A stretch of DNA of 64,000 nucleotides from Epilithonimonas sp042695135 (GCF_042695135.1 NZ_CP170547.1:2542001-2606000), one strand, 5' to 3'; positions 34,597-44,412 are shown, numbered from the stretch's first letter. Numbers and translations: made by a program. Notes: generated by a model from the letters alone, not told the origin.

Positions 34597-34664
34597 TCAA
34601 CGAGTCATTCTGCCCGTTCAACGAAAACCACTTCAAAAACCAATGATACCGCAGTAGCTTTACA
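34597..34664 (+). promoter_or_regulatory. shared direct-repeat operator and promoter of bicupin
   Basis: TCAACGA occurs at 34597 and at 34618 (21 bases later) with CATTCTGCCC between. CTTTACA begins at 34658, again 61 bases after the first repeat, within TAGCTTTAC. It differs from the dps copy at only about three of 29 positions. Confidence 0.75.
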
Positions 34665-34707
34665 GTAGAAATAATGGCAAACTATAATTAATCAAAAAAC
34701 TACTGTT

Positions 34708-35754
34708 ATGAATGCTCAATCACTTAGCTTCAAATACGAATTAGAAAAAAAAGAACCACGCACCAATAATGGCGGGACAACAAGAGGAGCTTCTGTCAAA
34801 GATTTTCCTGCTTCTACAGGTATTGCGGGAGTTTCTATGAGATTGCAGCCGGGAAGTATGCGGGAATTGCACTGGCACGCCAACGCTGCAGAATGGGCTT
34901 ATGTGATTTCCGGAACAGTGCGGACTACGATCATTCATCCTGACGGACATAGTTATATTGACAATTTTGAGCCGGGCGATGTCTGGTATTTTCCAAAAGG
35001 TTATGGTCATTCGATCCAGGCAACGGGAACAGAAGAATGTCATTTTATTTTAATTTTTGATAATGGGAATTTTTCCGAAGACCATACATTCAGTGTAACA
35101 GATTTTGTATCAAGTATGCCTCCGGAAATTGTTGCTCAAAACTTGGGTTTAGCCCTGGAAGAAGTTGCAGCATTACCACAAAAAGAAGTTTATTTCGCAG
35201 CGGGTATTGTTCCGGACGAGTTATCATTTACAGCAGCTGCCCGTCCCGACGAATCCGATATAGAATTAACCAGTTTCCACCGCTACCCGTTGCATTCTCA
35301 ACAGCCAAGAATCATTCCGGGAGGAGGTTTGCAGAGATTGGTAACAAGTAAGGAGTTCCCGATCAGCAGTACAATGTCTGGATCAATTATAGAATTGCAG
35401 CCCGGAGCGTTGAGAGAAATGCACTGGCATCCGAATGCAGATGAGTGGCAGTATTATATTGCCGGGCAGGCAGAGATGTCGGTTTTCTTAGCGGAAAGCA
35501 CCGTTGTCACAGAACAGTTTAATACAGGAGACGTAGGTTACGTTCCAATGGGAGCCGGACATTACATCAAAAATACCGGGAAAACGGTTTGCAAAGTTCT
35601 GATTGGCTTTAATAACGGCATTTACGAATCAATTGATTTGAGTCAATGGCTGGCCGGAAATCCGAAAGATGTTATCGTAACCAATTTTGGTTTGAGGGAT
35701 AACGAGATAGAAAAATTCCCTTCAAAAAAAGTATTCATCCAACCTCAAATATAG
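34708..35754 (+). CDS. bicupin, oxalate decarboxylase-like
   Basis: This is a 348-residue protein with two cupin domains (about residues 25-165 and 210-345). Each holds a manganese-type site: HWHANAAEW with His about 55 and 57, and HWHPNADEW with His about 239 and 241, plus later GYGHS and GAGHY histidines. This layout matches oxalate decarboxylases, which split oxalate to formate and carbon dioxide. There is no signal peptide. The presence of both intact sites favours a working enzyme, although related bicupins of unknown role exist. It is transcribed from the operator shared with dps. Confidence 0.85.
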   Translation: MNAQSLSFKYELEKKEPRTNNGGTTRGASVKDFPASTGIAGVSMRLQPGSMRELHWHANAAEWAYVISGTVRTTIIHPDGHSYIDNFEPGDVWYFPKGYGHSIQATGTEECHFILIFDNGNFSEDHTFSVTDFVSSMPPEIVAQNLGLALEEVAALPQKEVYFAAGIVPDELSFTAAARPDESDIELTSFHRYPLHSQQPRIIPGGGLQRLVTSKEFPISSTMSGSIIELQPGALREMHWHPNADEWQYYIAGQAEMSVFLAESTVVTEQFNTGDVGYVPMGAGHYIKNTGKTVCKVLIGFNNGIYESIDLSQWLAGNPKDVIVTNFGLRDNEIEKFPSKKVFIQPQI

Positions 35755-35834
35755 AGGCTTTGATCTCGGTTATCTTTTTACGAATACTTTCATCATTGAA
35801 ACTATAAAAAAACAACACTTAAAACAAAATAATT

Positions 35835-36350
35835 ATGTCACTAAAACCAGCAGTCAGCAATTCTGATCACGCACAAGGCAATTTAAAAGCCGATCTCATC
35901 ATCGTAGAATACGGAGATTATCAATGTCCATATTGCGGCGAAGCTTATCCTGTTCTCAAAGAACTGATGAGTCAATTCGGAAATCAGATCAAATTCGTTT
36001 TCAGAAATTTTCCGCTAAACGAAATTCACCAATACGCAAGACCAGCAGCAATCGCAGCAGAAGCGGCCAATCTTCAAGGCAAATTCTGGGAAATGCACGA
36101 TGCCATCTATGAAAACCAGGAATATCTGAATGAGAATTTTCTGATGAAATTGGCAGAAAAATTAAAACTGAATATCCCTCAGTTTGAAAAAGATCTGGAA
36201 AGTCTGGAATTAGCAGATAAAGTAGATTCAGACTTTGAAAGTGGTGTTATCAGCGGCGTAAACGGCACTCCTTCATTCTTTGTAAATGGAAAAAAATTCG
36301 ATGGCGGTGCGGAAGATTTATTTCAACTTTTAACCGAGAACGCTGGATAA
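35835..36350 (+). CDS. DsbA-family thiol oxidoreductase
   Basis: This is a 171-residue thioredoxin-fold protein of the DsbA/DsbG-like group with helical insertion. The redox motif is CPYC (Cys about 31 and 34) in YGDYQCPYCGEAYPVLKEL. The cis-proline loop is NGTPSFFVNG near the end. It lacks a signal peptide, so unlike classical DsbA it should act in the cytoplasm, similar to oxidative-stress DsbA-like proteins. It starts 80 bases after the bicupin and precedes the hydrolase, probably in one transcript. Confidence 0.87.
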   Translation: MSLKPAVSNSDHAQGNLKADLIIVEYGDYQCPYCGEAYPVLKELMSQFGNQIKFVFRNFPLNEIHQYARPAAIAAEAANLQGKFWEMHDAIYENQEYLNENFLMKLAEKLKLNIPQFEKDLESLELADKVDSDFESGVISGVNGTPSFFVNGKKFDGGAEDLFQLLTENAG

Positions 36351-36406
36351 TTTATTCAAAAAAAATTTAAAACAAATTCATACAATAACATTTAAAACCA
36401 AACAAA

Positions 36407-37228
36407 ATGAGCACACTAAAATTAAAAGACGGAACAGAGATTTTTTACAAAGACCAAGGCGAAGGACCAACATTGATGTTTCACCACGGATGGCCTTTAT
36501 CATCAGACGATTGGGACGCGCAGGTAATCTTCTTCCTACAAAAAGGCTACAGAGTGGTGACACACGACAGAAGAGGACACGGCAGATCCAGCCAGGATAT
36601 TTACAATCACACTATTGAGCAATACGCTTCTGACGCAGCGGAACTGGTAGAATTCCTTGATCTGAAGGATGTGGTCCACATCGGACACTCAACAGGTGGT
36701 GGCGAAGTGATCCGTTATGTTAACAAATATGCGAACGGAAGAGCTAAAAAAGCAGTATTGATCAGCGCCGTTCCGCCGATTATGGTAGCAAGCGACAGCA
36801 ATCCCGATGGTGTTCCGATGTCAGTTTTTGACGGCATCAGAGATCAGACCCTTAACAACAGACAGCAGTTTTATATCGATTTGACTTTCCCTTTCTACGG
36901 CTACAACAGAGAAGGCGCTGATGTGAAAGAAGGCATCCAGAGAAACTGGTGGAGACAGGGAATGATGGGCGGCATCGTGGCGCATTATGATGGAATCAAA
37001 GCATTTTCTGAGACTGATTTCCGAGAAGACTTGAAAAATGTTGATATTCCGGTTTTGGTATTGCACGGAGAAGATGACCAGATCGTTCCTTATCAAAATG
37101 CCGCTTTGAAATCAATCAAATTACTGAAAAACGGAACGATAAAAACGTATCCGGGTTTCCCTCACGGAATGCCGACTACAGAAGCAGCTACTATCAATAA
37201 AGATCTTTTGGAGTTTATTGAAGCATAA
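36407..37228 (+). CDS. alpha/beta hydrolase, non-haem chloroperoxidase-like
   Basis: This is a 273-residue cytoplasmic hydrolase. The oxyanion region is HHGWPLSSDDWD, the nucleophile elbow is GHSTGGGEV (Ser about 95), the acid is in VLHGEDDQIVPY, and the histidine is in GFPHGMPTTEA near the end. The sequence belongs to the cofactor-free haloperoxidase/arylesterase branch, which can also make peracids from acetate and hydrogen peroxide. It lies 56 bases downstream of the DsbA-like gene and ends at a terminator. A detoxifying role fits the dps regulon context (inference). Confidence 0.87.
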   Translation: MSTLKLKDGTEIFYKDQGEGPTLMFHHGWPLSSDDWDAQVIFFLQKGYRVVTHDRRGHGRSSQDIYNHTIEQYASDAAELVEFLDLKDVVHIGHSTGGGEVIRYVNKYANGRAKKAVLISAVPPIMVASDSNPDGVPMSVFDGIRDQTLNNRQQFYIDLTFPFYGYNREGADVKEGIQRNWWRQGMMGGIVAHYDGIKAFSETDFREDLKNVDIPVLVLHGEDDQIVPYQNAALKSIKLLKNGTIKTYPGFPHGMPTTEAATINKDLLEFIEA

Positions 37229-37247
37229 TTAACCTTAAATATTAAAT

Positions 37248-37278
37248 AAAGGATGAGCTGGCTGGTTCATCCTTTTAT
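37248..37278 (+). terminator. terminator closing the stress cluster
   Basis: AAAGGATGA (37248-37256) pairs with TCATCCTTT (37267-37275), then T-rich sequence. Confidence 0.85.
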
Positions 37279-37371
37279 TATTTATAAGATCCTATAATTG
37301 TCTGATAAAAATATTTCTAAACCAAAATTCTTTACTCATAAAGTTTTATTTTTGATATAAATAAATTCTGA

Positions 37372-39665
37372 ATGAGAAGCTTAAAACTATTTCTATTCTG
37401 CTCTGTCATTTCTATTGGAGTCAATTCTCAGGAAATCGATGATTGGATTAAAAGTCCCGTAGATTACGTCAATCCATTGATGGGAACTCAGTCTTCTTAT
37501 GAATTATCGAATGGAAACACTTACCCGATCATCGGTTTGCCCTGGGGAATGAATTACTGGACGCCACAAACCGGAAAAAACGGAAACGGCTGGCAATATA
37601 CTTATGACGCTAACAAAATTCAGGGTTTTAAACAGACGCATCAGCCGTCGCCGTGGATGAACGATTACGGACAGTTTTCAATTCTCCCAATGGTTGGAAA
37701 ACCGGAAATAGATCAGGAAAAAAGAGCGAGTTGGTTTTCTCATAAAGCAGAAGAAGTGACGCCTTACTTTTACAAGGTTTATCTGGCAGATTATGATGTC
37801 TGGACAGAGATTGCGCCTACCGAACGGGCTGCTGTCATGCGTATTACTTTTCCGGAAACCAATCAAGCCCAGATTCTTCTGGATGCTTTTGATAAAGGCT
37901 CTTATGTGAAAATCATCCCTTCTGAAAGAAAAATTATTGGTTATTCTACAAGATATGCCAGGGGCAAAATGGAGAATTTTAAAAACTACTTTGTTCTTCA
38001 ATTTGATAAAGATTTTGTTTCTCAAAATGTCTGGAATGATAAAGAGATTTTAACTGCAAATATTGAAGTCAAAGCCGATCACGCCGGCGCATTGGTCAAA
38101 TTTCCCCACTTAAAAAAAGGAGAACAGATCACATTGAAAGTGGCGTCTTCTTTCATCAGCCAGGAACAAGCGGAACTTAATCTGAACGAAGTCAAAGAAA
38201 AAAGTTTCAATCAGGTAAAATCCGAAGCAAAGGAAATCTGGAATCAAACTTTAAACAAAATCCAGATCAAGGGTGAAACGATTGACCAAGCCAGGACTTT
38301 TTACAGTTGTCTGTATCGCAGTGTCCTGTTTCCGCAAAAGCTTTATGAGAAAGATAAAAACGGGGATATTCAGCATTACAGTCCTTACAATGGGAAAGTG
38401 ATGCCCGGATATTTATTTGGAGGAACGGGATTTTGGGATACCTTTCGTGCGCTCTACCCGCTTCTCAATTTGGTTTATCCTTCCATCAATGTGGAAATGC
38501 AGAAAGGTTTGATCTCCGCTTACCAGGAAGGCGGATTTCTTCCCGAATGGAGCAGCCCGGGATATGCAGATATTATGATTGGTAATAATTCGGCATCAGT
38601 GTGTCTGAGGCCTACATCAAAGGTCTGCGTGGTTATGATGCGGAAATTCTATGGGAAGCTTTGAAACATGGCGCCAATAACGAAGGTCCGATAAGTGCTG
38701 TTGGAAGAAAAGGTGTTGATGATTATAATAAAATCGGTTATGTCCCGACAGATACGGGAATTGATGAAAGCGCCGCCAGAACTTTGGAATATGCTTACGA
38801 TGATTATGCGATCTATGAATTCGGAAAAGCGCTTAAAAAATCTGAAATCGAACTTCAACCTTATAAAGAAAGAGCGATGAACTATAAAAAGCTTTTTGAT
38901 CCCAAGTATAATCTAATGCGTGGCAAAAAGAAAAATGGCGAATTTCAGGATAACTTTGACCCTTTTGAATGGGGAAATGCTTTCACAGAAGGTAACAGCT
39001 GGCATTACACCTGGAGCGTTTTTCAGGATATCAACGGACTTAAGGAATTAATGGGTGGAAAACAGAATTTTGCAAAAATGCTGGATTCGGTTTTTGTGAT
39101 GCCTCCAACCTTCAATACTAATTATTACAAAGAAGTGATCCACGAGATGCGCGAGATGCAGATCGTCGGGATGGGACAATATGCCCACGGAAATCAGCCG
39201 ATTCAGCATATGCTTTACTTGTACAATTATGCCGGTCAACCCTGGAAATCACAATATTGGGTGAGACAGGCAATGGATAAATTATATAAACCAACGCCGG
39301 ACGGCTATTGCGGTGATGAGGATAACGGACAGACTTCGGCCTGGTACGTTTTCTCAGCTTTAGGTTTTTATCCTGTAACACCTGCCAGTACACAATATGT
39401 TTTAGGTGCACCACTTTTCAAATCGATCAAAATTAATTTAGAAAATAATAATTCGATCTTAATCGATGCTTCTAAAAATTCAGATAAAAACATTTATATC
39501 GACCGTCTGAAGGTTAATGGAAAGTACCATTCGAAAAACTGGATAGATCATTTTGAATTGTTAAAAGGCGCAAAATTAAAATTCGATATGACTGATGAAC
39601 CAAATATGAAAAGAGGAACCGAAGACTCCGATGCCCCTTTTTCTATGAGCGCCTATGAGAAGTGA
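37372..39665 (+). pseudogene. GH92 alpha-mannosidase split by one frameshift
   Basis: This is a family 92 exo-alpha-mannosidase, normally about 760 residues with a signal peptide. The first frame (37372-38664) starts MRSLKLFLFCSVISIGVNSQ and runs intact to GNNSASV, then reads off-frame. The second frame resumes at 38601 with SEAYIKGLRGYDAEI and continues to 39665, including GDEDNGQTSAWYVFSALGFY. Restoring one G in GTGTG at about 38599-38603 joins them as SASVVSEAYIKG. Both halves are otherwise well kept, so the break is very recent or a base-calling error. No SusC/SusD genes are adjacent. Confidence 0.85.
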
Positions 39666-39741
39666 CAGATAAAATTAATTTTGGAAAAGTGATCAAGTGA
39701 TATTTTTTTACTAATTTTAATTTATTATTAATCATTTATTA

Positions 39742-40224
39742 ATGAAGACACTTTTACTCGTGAGACATGCCAAGAGCGATTGGCCTGTAGATGTCGAAGA
39801 TTTTGACCGTCCCCTAAATGAAGTGGGAATGATAAATGCACCAAAAATGGCTCATTTACTTAAAGAAAAATCTATCAGTATCGATACTTTTATTTCCAGT
39901 CCGGCCAAGCGGGCTTTGCAAACTTGTGAGTTGTTTTCGGAGGTTTATCAAAAATCCTATTCTACGGATGCCACCTTATATAACCCGAGAGAAACTAATT
40001 TTGAGAATCTGATTTTCGGTTTGGACAGCAGTGTTAATTCGGTTGCGTTATTTTCACATAACAACGGTATTTCCAATTTTGCCAATTCTTTGACGGATGA
40101 AATTGTAAATCTTCCAACTTCGGGCGTTGTCGGCTATCAGATCGATTGTGAAAATTGGAGTGATTTTGCAACAGCTAAAAAGGAATTTTTATATTTCTAT
40201 TCGCCTAAGAACTTTGGGAAATAA
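39742..40224 (+). CDS. SixA-like histidine phosphatase
   Basis: This is a 160-residue phosphatase of the histidine phosphatase superfamily, small SixA subtype. The catalytic RHG-like motif is LLLVRHAKSDW (His about 9), and later come DRPLNEVGM and FISSPAKRALQTCEL (Arg). The second catalytic His is in LFSHNNGISNF. SixA in E. coli dephosphorylates a histidine on a phosphotransfer protein; whether the substrate is the same here is unknown. It is followed by a hairpin terminator. Confidence 0.88.
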   Translation: MKTLLLVRHAKSDWPVDVEDFDRPLNEVGMINAPKMAHLLKEKSISIDTFISSPAKRALQTCELFSEVYQKSYSTDATLYNPRETNFENLIFGLDSSVNSVALFSHNNGISNFANSLTDEIVNLPTSGVVGYQIDCENWSDFATAKKEFLYFYSPKNFGK

Positions 40225-40253
40225 TTTTAAAAATTCACTTATACTAAAACTAA

Positions 40254-40277
40254 AAAACTCCCAATTCAGGGAGTTTT
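40254..40277. terminator. bidirectional terminator between sixA-like and 40287 genes
   Basis: AAAACTCCC (40254-40262) pairs with GGGAGTTTT (40269-40277), with A/T runs on both sides. It can end both convergent transcripts. Confidence 0.85.
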
Positions 40278-40286
40278 CTTTATATT

Positions 40287-40679
40287 TTAAAATCTGTAAT
40301 CAGTCGTATTCTCTTTATCTTTTCTGTTTTTTTCTAACTTTTGCAAATAAGATTTTCTTTGATCATCATTAAGATATTCAGCAATTTCATTCTCAAAGGC
40401 TGATTCTAAACTATCTGTTTTTAAATAGTAAAGCCGGTTAAGATTATAATGTTCTTCAGAATTTCTTATCTTAAGTCTGCTAACTTTATTTTCGTGGTTG
40501 TTTTTAATAGTATTAAAAGCCTCACAATGATTTATTCCAATCATTCTAAATTTTATTTTTTGATCCTTCGTCAGCTTTATTCCTTTATAATGATTATTAT
40601 GACTGTTGAGATAATATAGATGACTCTGCGCAGTCAAATTAATTGAGATTAAGACAATAAAGAAAAAGAAGGCTTTCAT
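40287..40679 (-). CDS. secreted helical protein, unknown function
   Basis: This is an unrecognised 130-residue protein. A signal peptide (MKAFFFFIVLISINLTAQSH) predicts export. The mature part is strongly basic and helical, with motifs such as KLTKDQKIKFRMIGINH and LNDDQRKSYLQKLEKNRKDK. This faintly recalls CpxP/Spy-like periplasmic helical proteins, but the similarity is too weak to call. It starts 19 bases after the alaS stop on the same strand, so it may be co-transcribed. Confidence 0.6.
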   Translation of the reverse strand: MKAFFFFIVLISINLTAQSHLYYLNSHNNHYKGIKLTKDQKIKFRMIGINHCEAFNTIKNNHENKVSRLKIRNSEEHYNLNRLYYLKTDSLESAFENEIAEYLNDDQRKSYLQKLEKNRKDKENTTDYRF

Positions 40680-40698
40680 CTTTTGTTAATTTTAAAAA

Positions 40699-43302
40699 TT
40701 AAATCTCTAAAGCTTTCTGATAAGCAATCTCAATCCCGGCAAGATTCTTTCCGCCTGCGGTTGCAAAACCGGGATTTCCGCCACCACCACCTTGGATCTC
40801 TTTCGCCAATTCTTTCACGATATTTCCAGCGTGATAAGTTGATTCCAAATCTGTAGAGACGCCAACAGTAACCATTGGTTTTTCCCCAGCGTCAGAAATA
40901 ATGATGATGACAGAATTTGGTATTTCTTTTTTCAGTTGGAAAACGATGTCTTTTACAGAACCTGCGTCCAGAGAAGTTTTCTTAACCAAAAGTTTCTTGC
41001 CGTTTTTATCTTCGAAATCATTTTTCCAGTTTTGGATCTCGCCTTTTGCTTTTTCTTTTTTGAATGAATCGACCTCAGATTTTAACGCTGAATTCTCTTC
41101 CAACAATTTTTCAATTGATTTAATTAGATCTTTTGATTTTAATAATTGCGAAATCTCCGAAACCTGAGTTTCAAGATTCTTGAAATATTCTTCCGATTTT
41201 TCTCCGGAAATGGCTTCAATTCTTCGGATTCCAGCGGCCGTTGAACTTTCTGAAGTTAGTTTAAAATGTCCAATTTCGCTCGTAGTTTTAACGTGCGTTC
41301 CGCCACATAATTCTTTTGAACTTCCGAATTGGATCATTCTCACATTATCGCCATATTTTTCACCGAAAAGTGCCATTGCGCCTTTGTCCAAAGCTTCCTG
41401 AATCGGAATATTTCTGAATTCTTGCAATACTAAATTATCTTTAATTTTAGCATTCACTTTTTCCTCCACCAAAGCCAATTCTTCTTCAGTCATTTTACTG
41501 AAATGTGAAAAATCGAATCTTAAATAATCCGGACCAACATAAGAACCTTTTTGTTCCACGTGTGTTCCTAGAACTTCTCTCAAAGCTTCGTGAAGTAAAT
41601 GCGTAGCAGAGTGATTCGCCTGAGAATTCTTTCTGTCAGCAACATTTACTTTTGCGTAGAAAAGTGCGCCTGCATCTTTCGGAAGATCATTAATCAAAGA
41701 GACGATCAATCCATTTTCTTTTTTAGTTTCAAGAACTTCGAAGCTTTCGGTGGCATTTTCTAGAATTCCTTTGTCGCCAACTTGTCCACCGCCTTCCGGA
41801 TAGAATGGCGATTCGCTCAAAACAATTTGATAAAATTCCCCGTCTTTATTTTCTATTTTTCTGTATCTTGTAATGTAAGTTTCAGATTCCAAAACGTCGT
41901 AACCAACGAAAGTTTCAGGTTTTTCTTCCAAAACAACCCAGTCATAAACTTTCGCTGCAGAATCTTTTTTGGAACGTTGTTTCTGTTTCGCCATTTCTGC
42001 TTCGAAACCAGCTTCGTCGATTGTCAATCCTTTTTCCTCCGCAATAATTCTTGTCAAATCATCAGGGAAACCATAAGTATCATACAATTCAAAAACCTCT
42101 TCGCTTGGCAAAACTTTTATACCTTCAGAAATAGTCTGCTGAATTAATTTTTCAACTCTAATTAAACCGTTTTCAATTGTTTTAAGGAAAGATTCCTCTT
42201 CACTTTTGATCACTTCTGTAACCAAATTTCCTTGCTTCTCCAATTCTGGGAAGAATTTTCCCATTTGATCCTGAAGTACGGCAATCAATTCGAAAAGAAA
42301 AGGTTCTTTTCTGTCCAAAAAACGGTAAGCATAAGAAATTCCTCTTCTCAGAATTCTTCTGATTACATAACCTGCGCCACCATTGGAAGGCAATTGTCCG
42401 TCAGCAATCGCAAACGAAACTGCACGGATGTGATCCACGACAACACGAATTGCGATGTCTTTTTCGTCCGTTAAAATTCCTGTATATTTTTTCCCCGAAA
42501 GTTCTTCAACCTTGGCAATCAAAGGTGTGAAAACGTCGGTGTCATAATTGGATTCTTTCTGTTGAAGTGCCATACAAAGGCGCTCAAATCCCATTCCTGT
42601 ATCGATGTGTTTTGCAGGAAGATTTTCCAGACTTCCGTCTGCTTTTCTGTTGAATTGCATAAAAACAAGATTCCAGATTTCCACAACCTGAGGATGGTCG
42701 TTATTGACCAATTCAAGTCCTGAAACTTTTGCTTTTTCTTCTGCAGTTCTAAGATCCACGTGGATTTCGGAACAAGGTCCGCAAGGTCCACTCGCTCCCA
42801 TTTCCCAGAAATTATCCTTTTTATTTCCGTTGATAATTCGGTCTTCTGAAATAAATTGTTTCCACAGGTCGTAAGCTTCAGTATCACGTTCCAAGTTCTC
42901 TTTTTCGTCACCTTCGAAAATAGTAACATAAAGGTTTTCTTTTGGGATTTTATAAACATCCGTCAATAATTCCCAAGCCCAAGTAATTGCTTCTTTTTTG
43001 AAGTAATCGCCAAAAGACCAATTCCCAAGCATCTCAAACATCGTGTGATGGTAGGTGTCACGACCAACATCATCCAAATCGTTGTGCTTTCCGGAAACTC
43101 TAAGACATTTTTGAGTATCGGCAATTCTGGAAGATTTCGGTTCCTTGTAGCCTAAAAAGTAATCTTTGAACTGCGTCATCCCGGAGTTGGAAAACATCAG
43201 CGTCGGATCATCTTTCAGAACGATGGGTGCAGAAGGAACAATGAGATGTTCTTTGCTTTTGAAAAAATCTAAAAATTGCTGTCTTATTTCTTGTGAAGTC
43301 AT
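40699..43302 (-). CDS. alaS: alanine--tRNA ligase
   Basis: It charges tRNA-Ala with alanine. The 867-residue protein has all domains: the catalytic core starting FLDFFKSKEHLIVPSAP with motif 2 around MFEMLGNWSFGDYF, the tRNA-recognition part, and the editing domain with HSATHLLHEAL and CGGTHV zinc ligands. The C-Ala part ends EIQGGGGGNPGFATAGGK. The reading frame is complete. A repeat-like palindrome lies just upstream of the start. Confidence 0.97.
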   Translation of the reverse strand: MTSQEIRQQFLDFFKSKEHLIVPSAPIVLKDDPTLMFSNSGMTQFKDYFLGYKEPKSSRIADTQKCLRVSGKHNDLDDVGRDTYHHTMFEMLGNWSFGDYFKKEAITWAWELLTDVYKIPKENLYVTIFEGDEKENLERDTEAYDLWKQFISEDRIINGNKKDNFWEMGASGPCGPCSEIHVDLRTAEEKAKVSGLELVNNDHPQVVEIWNLVFMQFNRKADGSLENLPAKHIDTGMGFERLCMALQQKESNYDTDVFTPLIAKVEELSGKKYTGILTDEKDIAIRVVVDHIRAVSFAIADGQLPSNGGAGYVIRRILRRGISYAYRFLDRKEPFLFELIAVLQDQMGKFFPELEKQGNLVTEVIKSEEESFLKTIENGLIRVEKLIQQTISEGIKVLPSEEVFELYDTYGFPDDLTRIIAEEKGLTIDEAGFEAEMAKQKQRSKKDSAAKVYDWVVLEEKPETFVGYDVLESETYITRYRKIENKDGEFYQIVLSESPFYPEGGGQVGDKGILENATESFEVLETKKENGLIVSLINDLPKDAGALFYAKVNVADRKNSQANHSATHLLHEALREVLGTHVEQKGSYVGPDYLRFDFSHFSKMTEEELALVEEKVNAKIKDNLVLQEFRNIPIQEALDKGAMALFGEKYGDNVRMIQFGSSKELCGGTHVKTTSEIGHFKLTSESSTAAGIRRIEAISGEKSEEYFKNLETQVSEISQLLKSKDLIKSIEKLLEENSALKSEVDSFKKEKAKGEIQNWKNDFEDKNGKKLLVKKTSLDAGSVKDIVFQLKKEIPNSVIIIISDAGEKPMVTVGVSTDLESTYHAGNIVKELAKEIQGGGGGNPGFATAGGKNLAGIEIAYQKALEI

Positions 43303-43306
43303 AGTT

Positions 43307-43341
43307 TGGGCTTTTGGCTGAAAGCAATTGGCTTTTAGCTT
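43307..43341. repeat. short palindromic stretch upstream of alaS
   Basis: GGCTTTTGGCTGAAAGC is followed by AATTGGCTTTTAGC, which can fold as overlapping hairpins. It lies between the alaS start and its presumed promoter and may affect the alaS leader RNA, or simply be a dispersed repeat. The remaining 43342-43587 stretch is A+T-rich with no gene seen. Confidence 0.45.
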
Positions 43342-43587
43342 TTTTTGATAATTGGCAAATTTAATGATTTTTACAGTGATTGTGAAATATTGTTTTTAGA
43401 TTTAATTGAGTCTTAAATAAATGAATTTAAGAAAATCTGAATTAACAATAAAAATCCAATTGTATCTGTTTTTCGTATATAATCAGTGGGAGTTTAATAA
43501 ATTACTGTAACAGAAAAAACTTGATTTTAATTAAATTGCAGCTTAAAATTTGTACGTAAACTTATATTGAATTTAATCTAAAAATTA

Positions 43588-44271
43588 ATGGATAAAAATA
43601 ATCTTAATAAAATGAAAAATATTTTGACGCTCGCTGCTATTATCTTTGGAATTGGCGTCTTTGCAACAACAACGATTGGTTGTAGCAAAGAAAAATCAGA
43701 TAATAAAATTGTAGGAAAACAAAAACAGATGAATCTAAAAGGTAAAAACATCAAAGAAATCTACTTTGCAGGTGGATGTTTCTGGGGAACGGAACATCTT
43801 TTTCAGCAAATAAGAGGTGTTGTAGCTACAGAAGTTGGTTATGCAAATGGAAAAATTAAAAACCCAACCTATGAGCAGGTCGTAAGTCACACCACAGGTT
43901 TTGCGGAAGCCGTAAAAGTGAAATATGATGCCGATCAGGTTGATCTGAAACTCTTGATTGATATTTATTTTAAGTCCATAGATCCTACAACTCTTGACCA
44001 GCAGGGAAATGATATAGGAGACAATTACAGGACCGGAATCTACTCAACTGATAAAGCTTCTGAAGCAATTGTAAATGCTGAAGTTAAAAGATTGGCAAAA
44101 AATTATCAAAAACGAGTAGTTGTAGAAACGGTTAAACTGAAAAATTTTTATAAAGCAGAAGATTATCATCAGGATTATCTGGATAAAAATCCTGGCGGAT
44201 ATTGCCACATAGAACCAGGTATTTTTGAAGAAGCCAGAAATGCAAACCCGCTTCCAAAAGCTGAAAAATAA
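43588..44271 (+). CDS. msrA: lipoprotein peptide-methionine (S)-S-oxide reductase MsrA
   Basis: It repairs methionine S-sulfoxide in proteins of the cell envelope. The catalytic cysteine is in YFAGGCFWGTEHLFQ (about residue 64 from the first ATG). A lipoprotein signal (lipobox TTIGCSKE, Cys about 32) places it on a membrane, facing the periplasm. The first ATG at 43588 adds a polar MDKNNLNK; a start at 43612 gives a more usual signal peptide. Total length of 227 includes an envelope-anchor linker. MsrB is not adjacent. It ends at a terminator. Confidence 0.92.
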   Translation: MDKNNLNKMKNILTLAAIIFGIGVFATTTIGCSKEKSDNKIVGKQKQMNLKGKNIKEIYFAGGCFWGTEHLFQQIRGVVATEVGYANGKIKNPTYEQVVSHTTGFAEAVKVKYDADQVDLKLLIDIYFKSIDPTTLDQQGNDIGDNYRTGIYSTDKASEAIVNAEVKRLAKNYQKRVVVETVKLKNFYKAEDYHQDYLDKNPGGYCHIEPGIFEEARNANPLPKAEK

Positions 44272-44276
44272 ATCAT

Positions 44277-44304
44277 AAAGATTGTCGAAAGGCAATCTTT
44301 TTTG
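44277..44304 (+). terminator. terminator after msrA
   Basis: AAAGATTG (44277-44284) pairs with CAATCTTT (44293-44300) followed by T. Confidence 0.85.
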
Positions 44305-44412
44305 TTAGAAATCTTTCGTTTCTTCAAACTGGTGCTTTCCCTATACCAAAATAGGACAATGGCTTATTAAATCCGGAAAATAATATATTTTCTTTTAAAT
44401 ATTTCATTTTTC

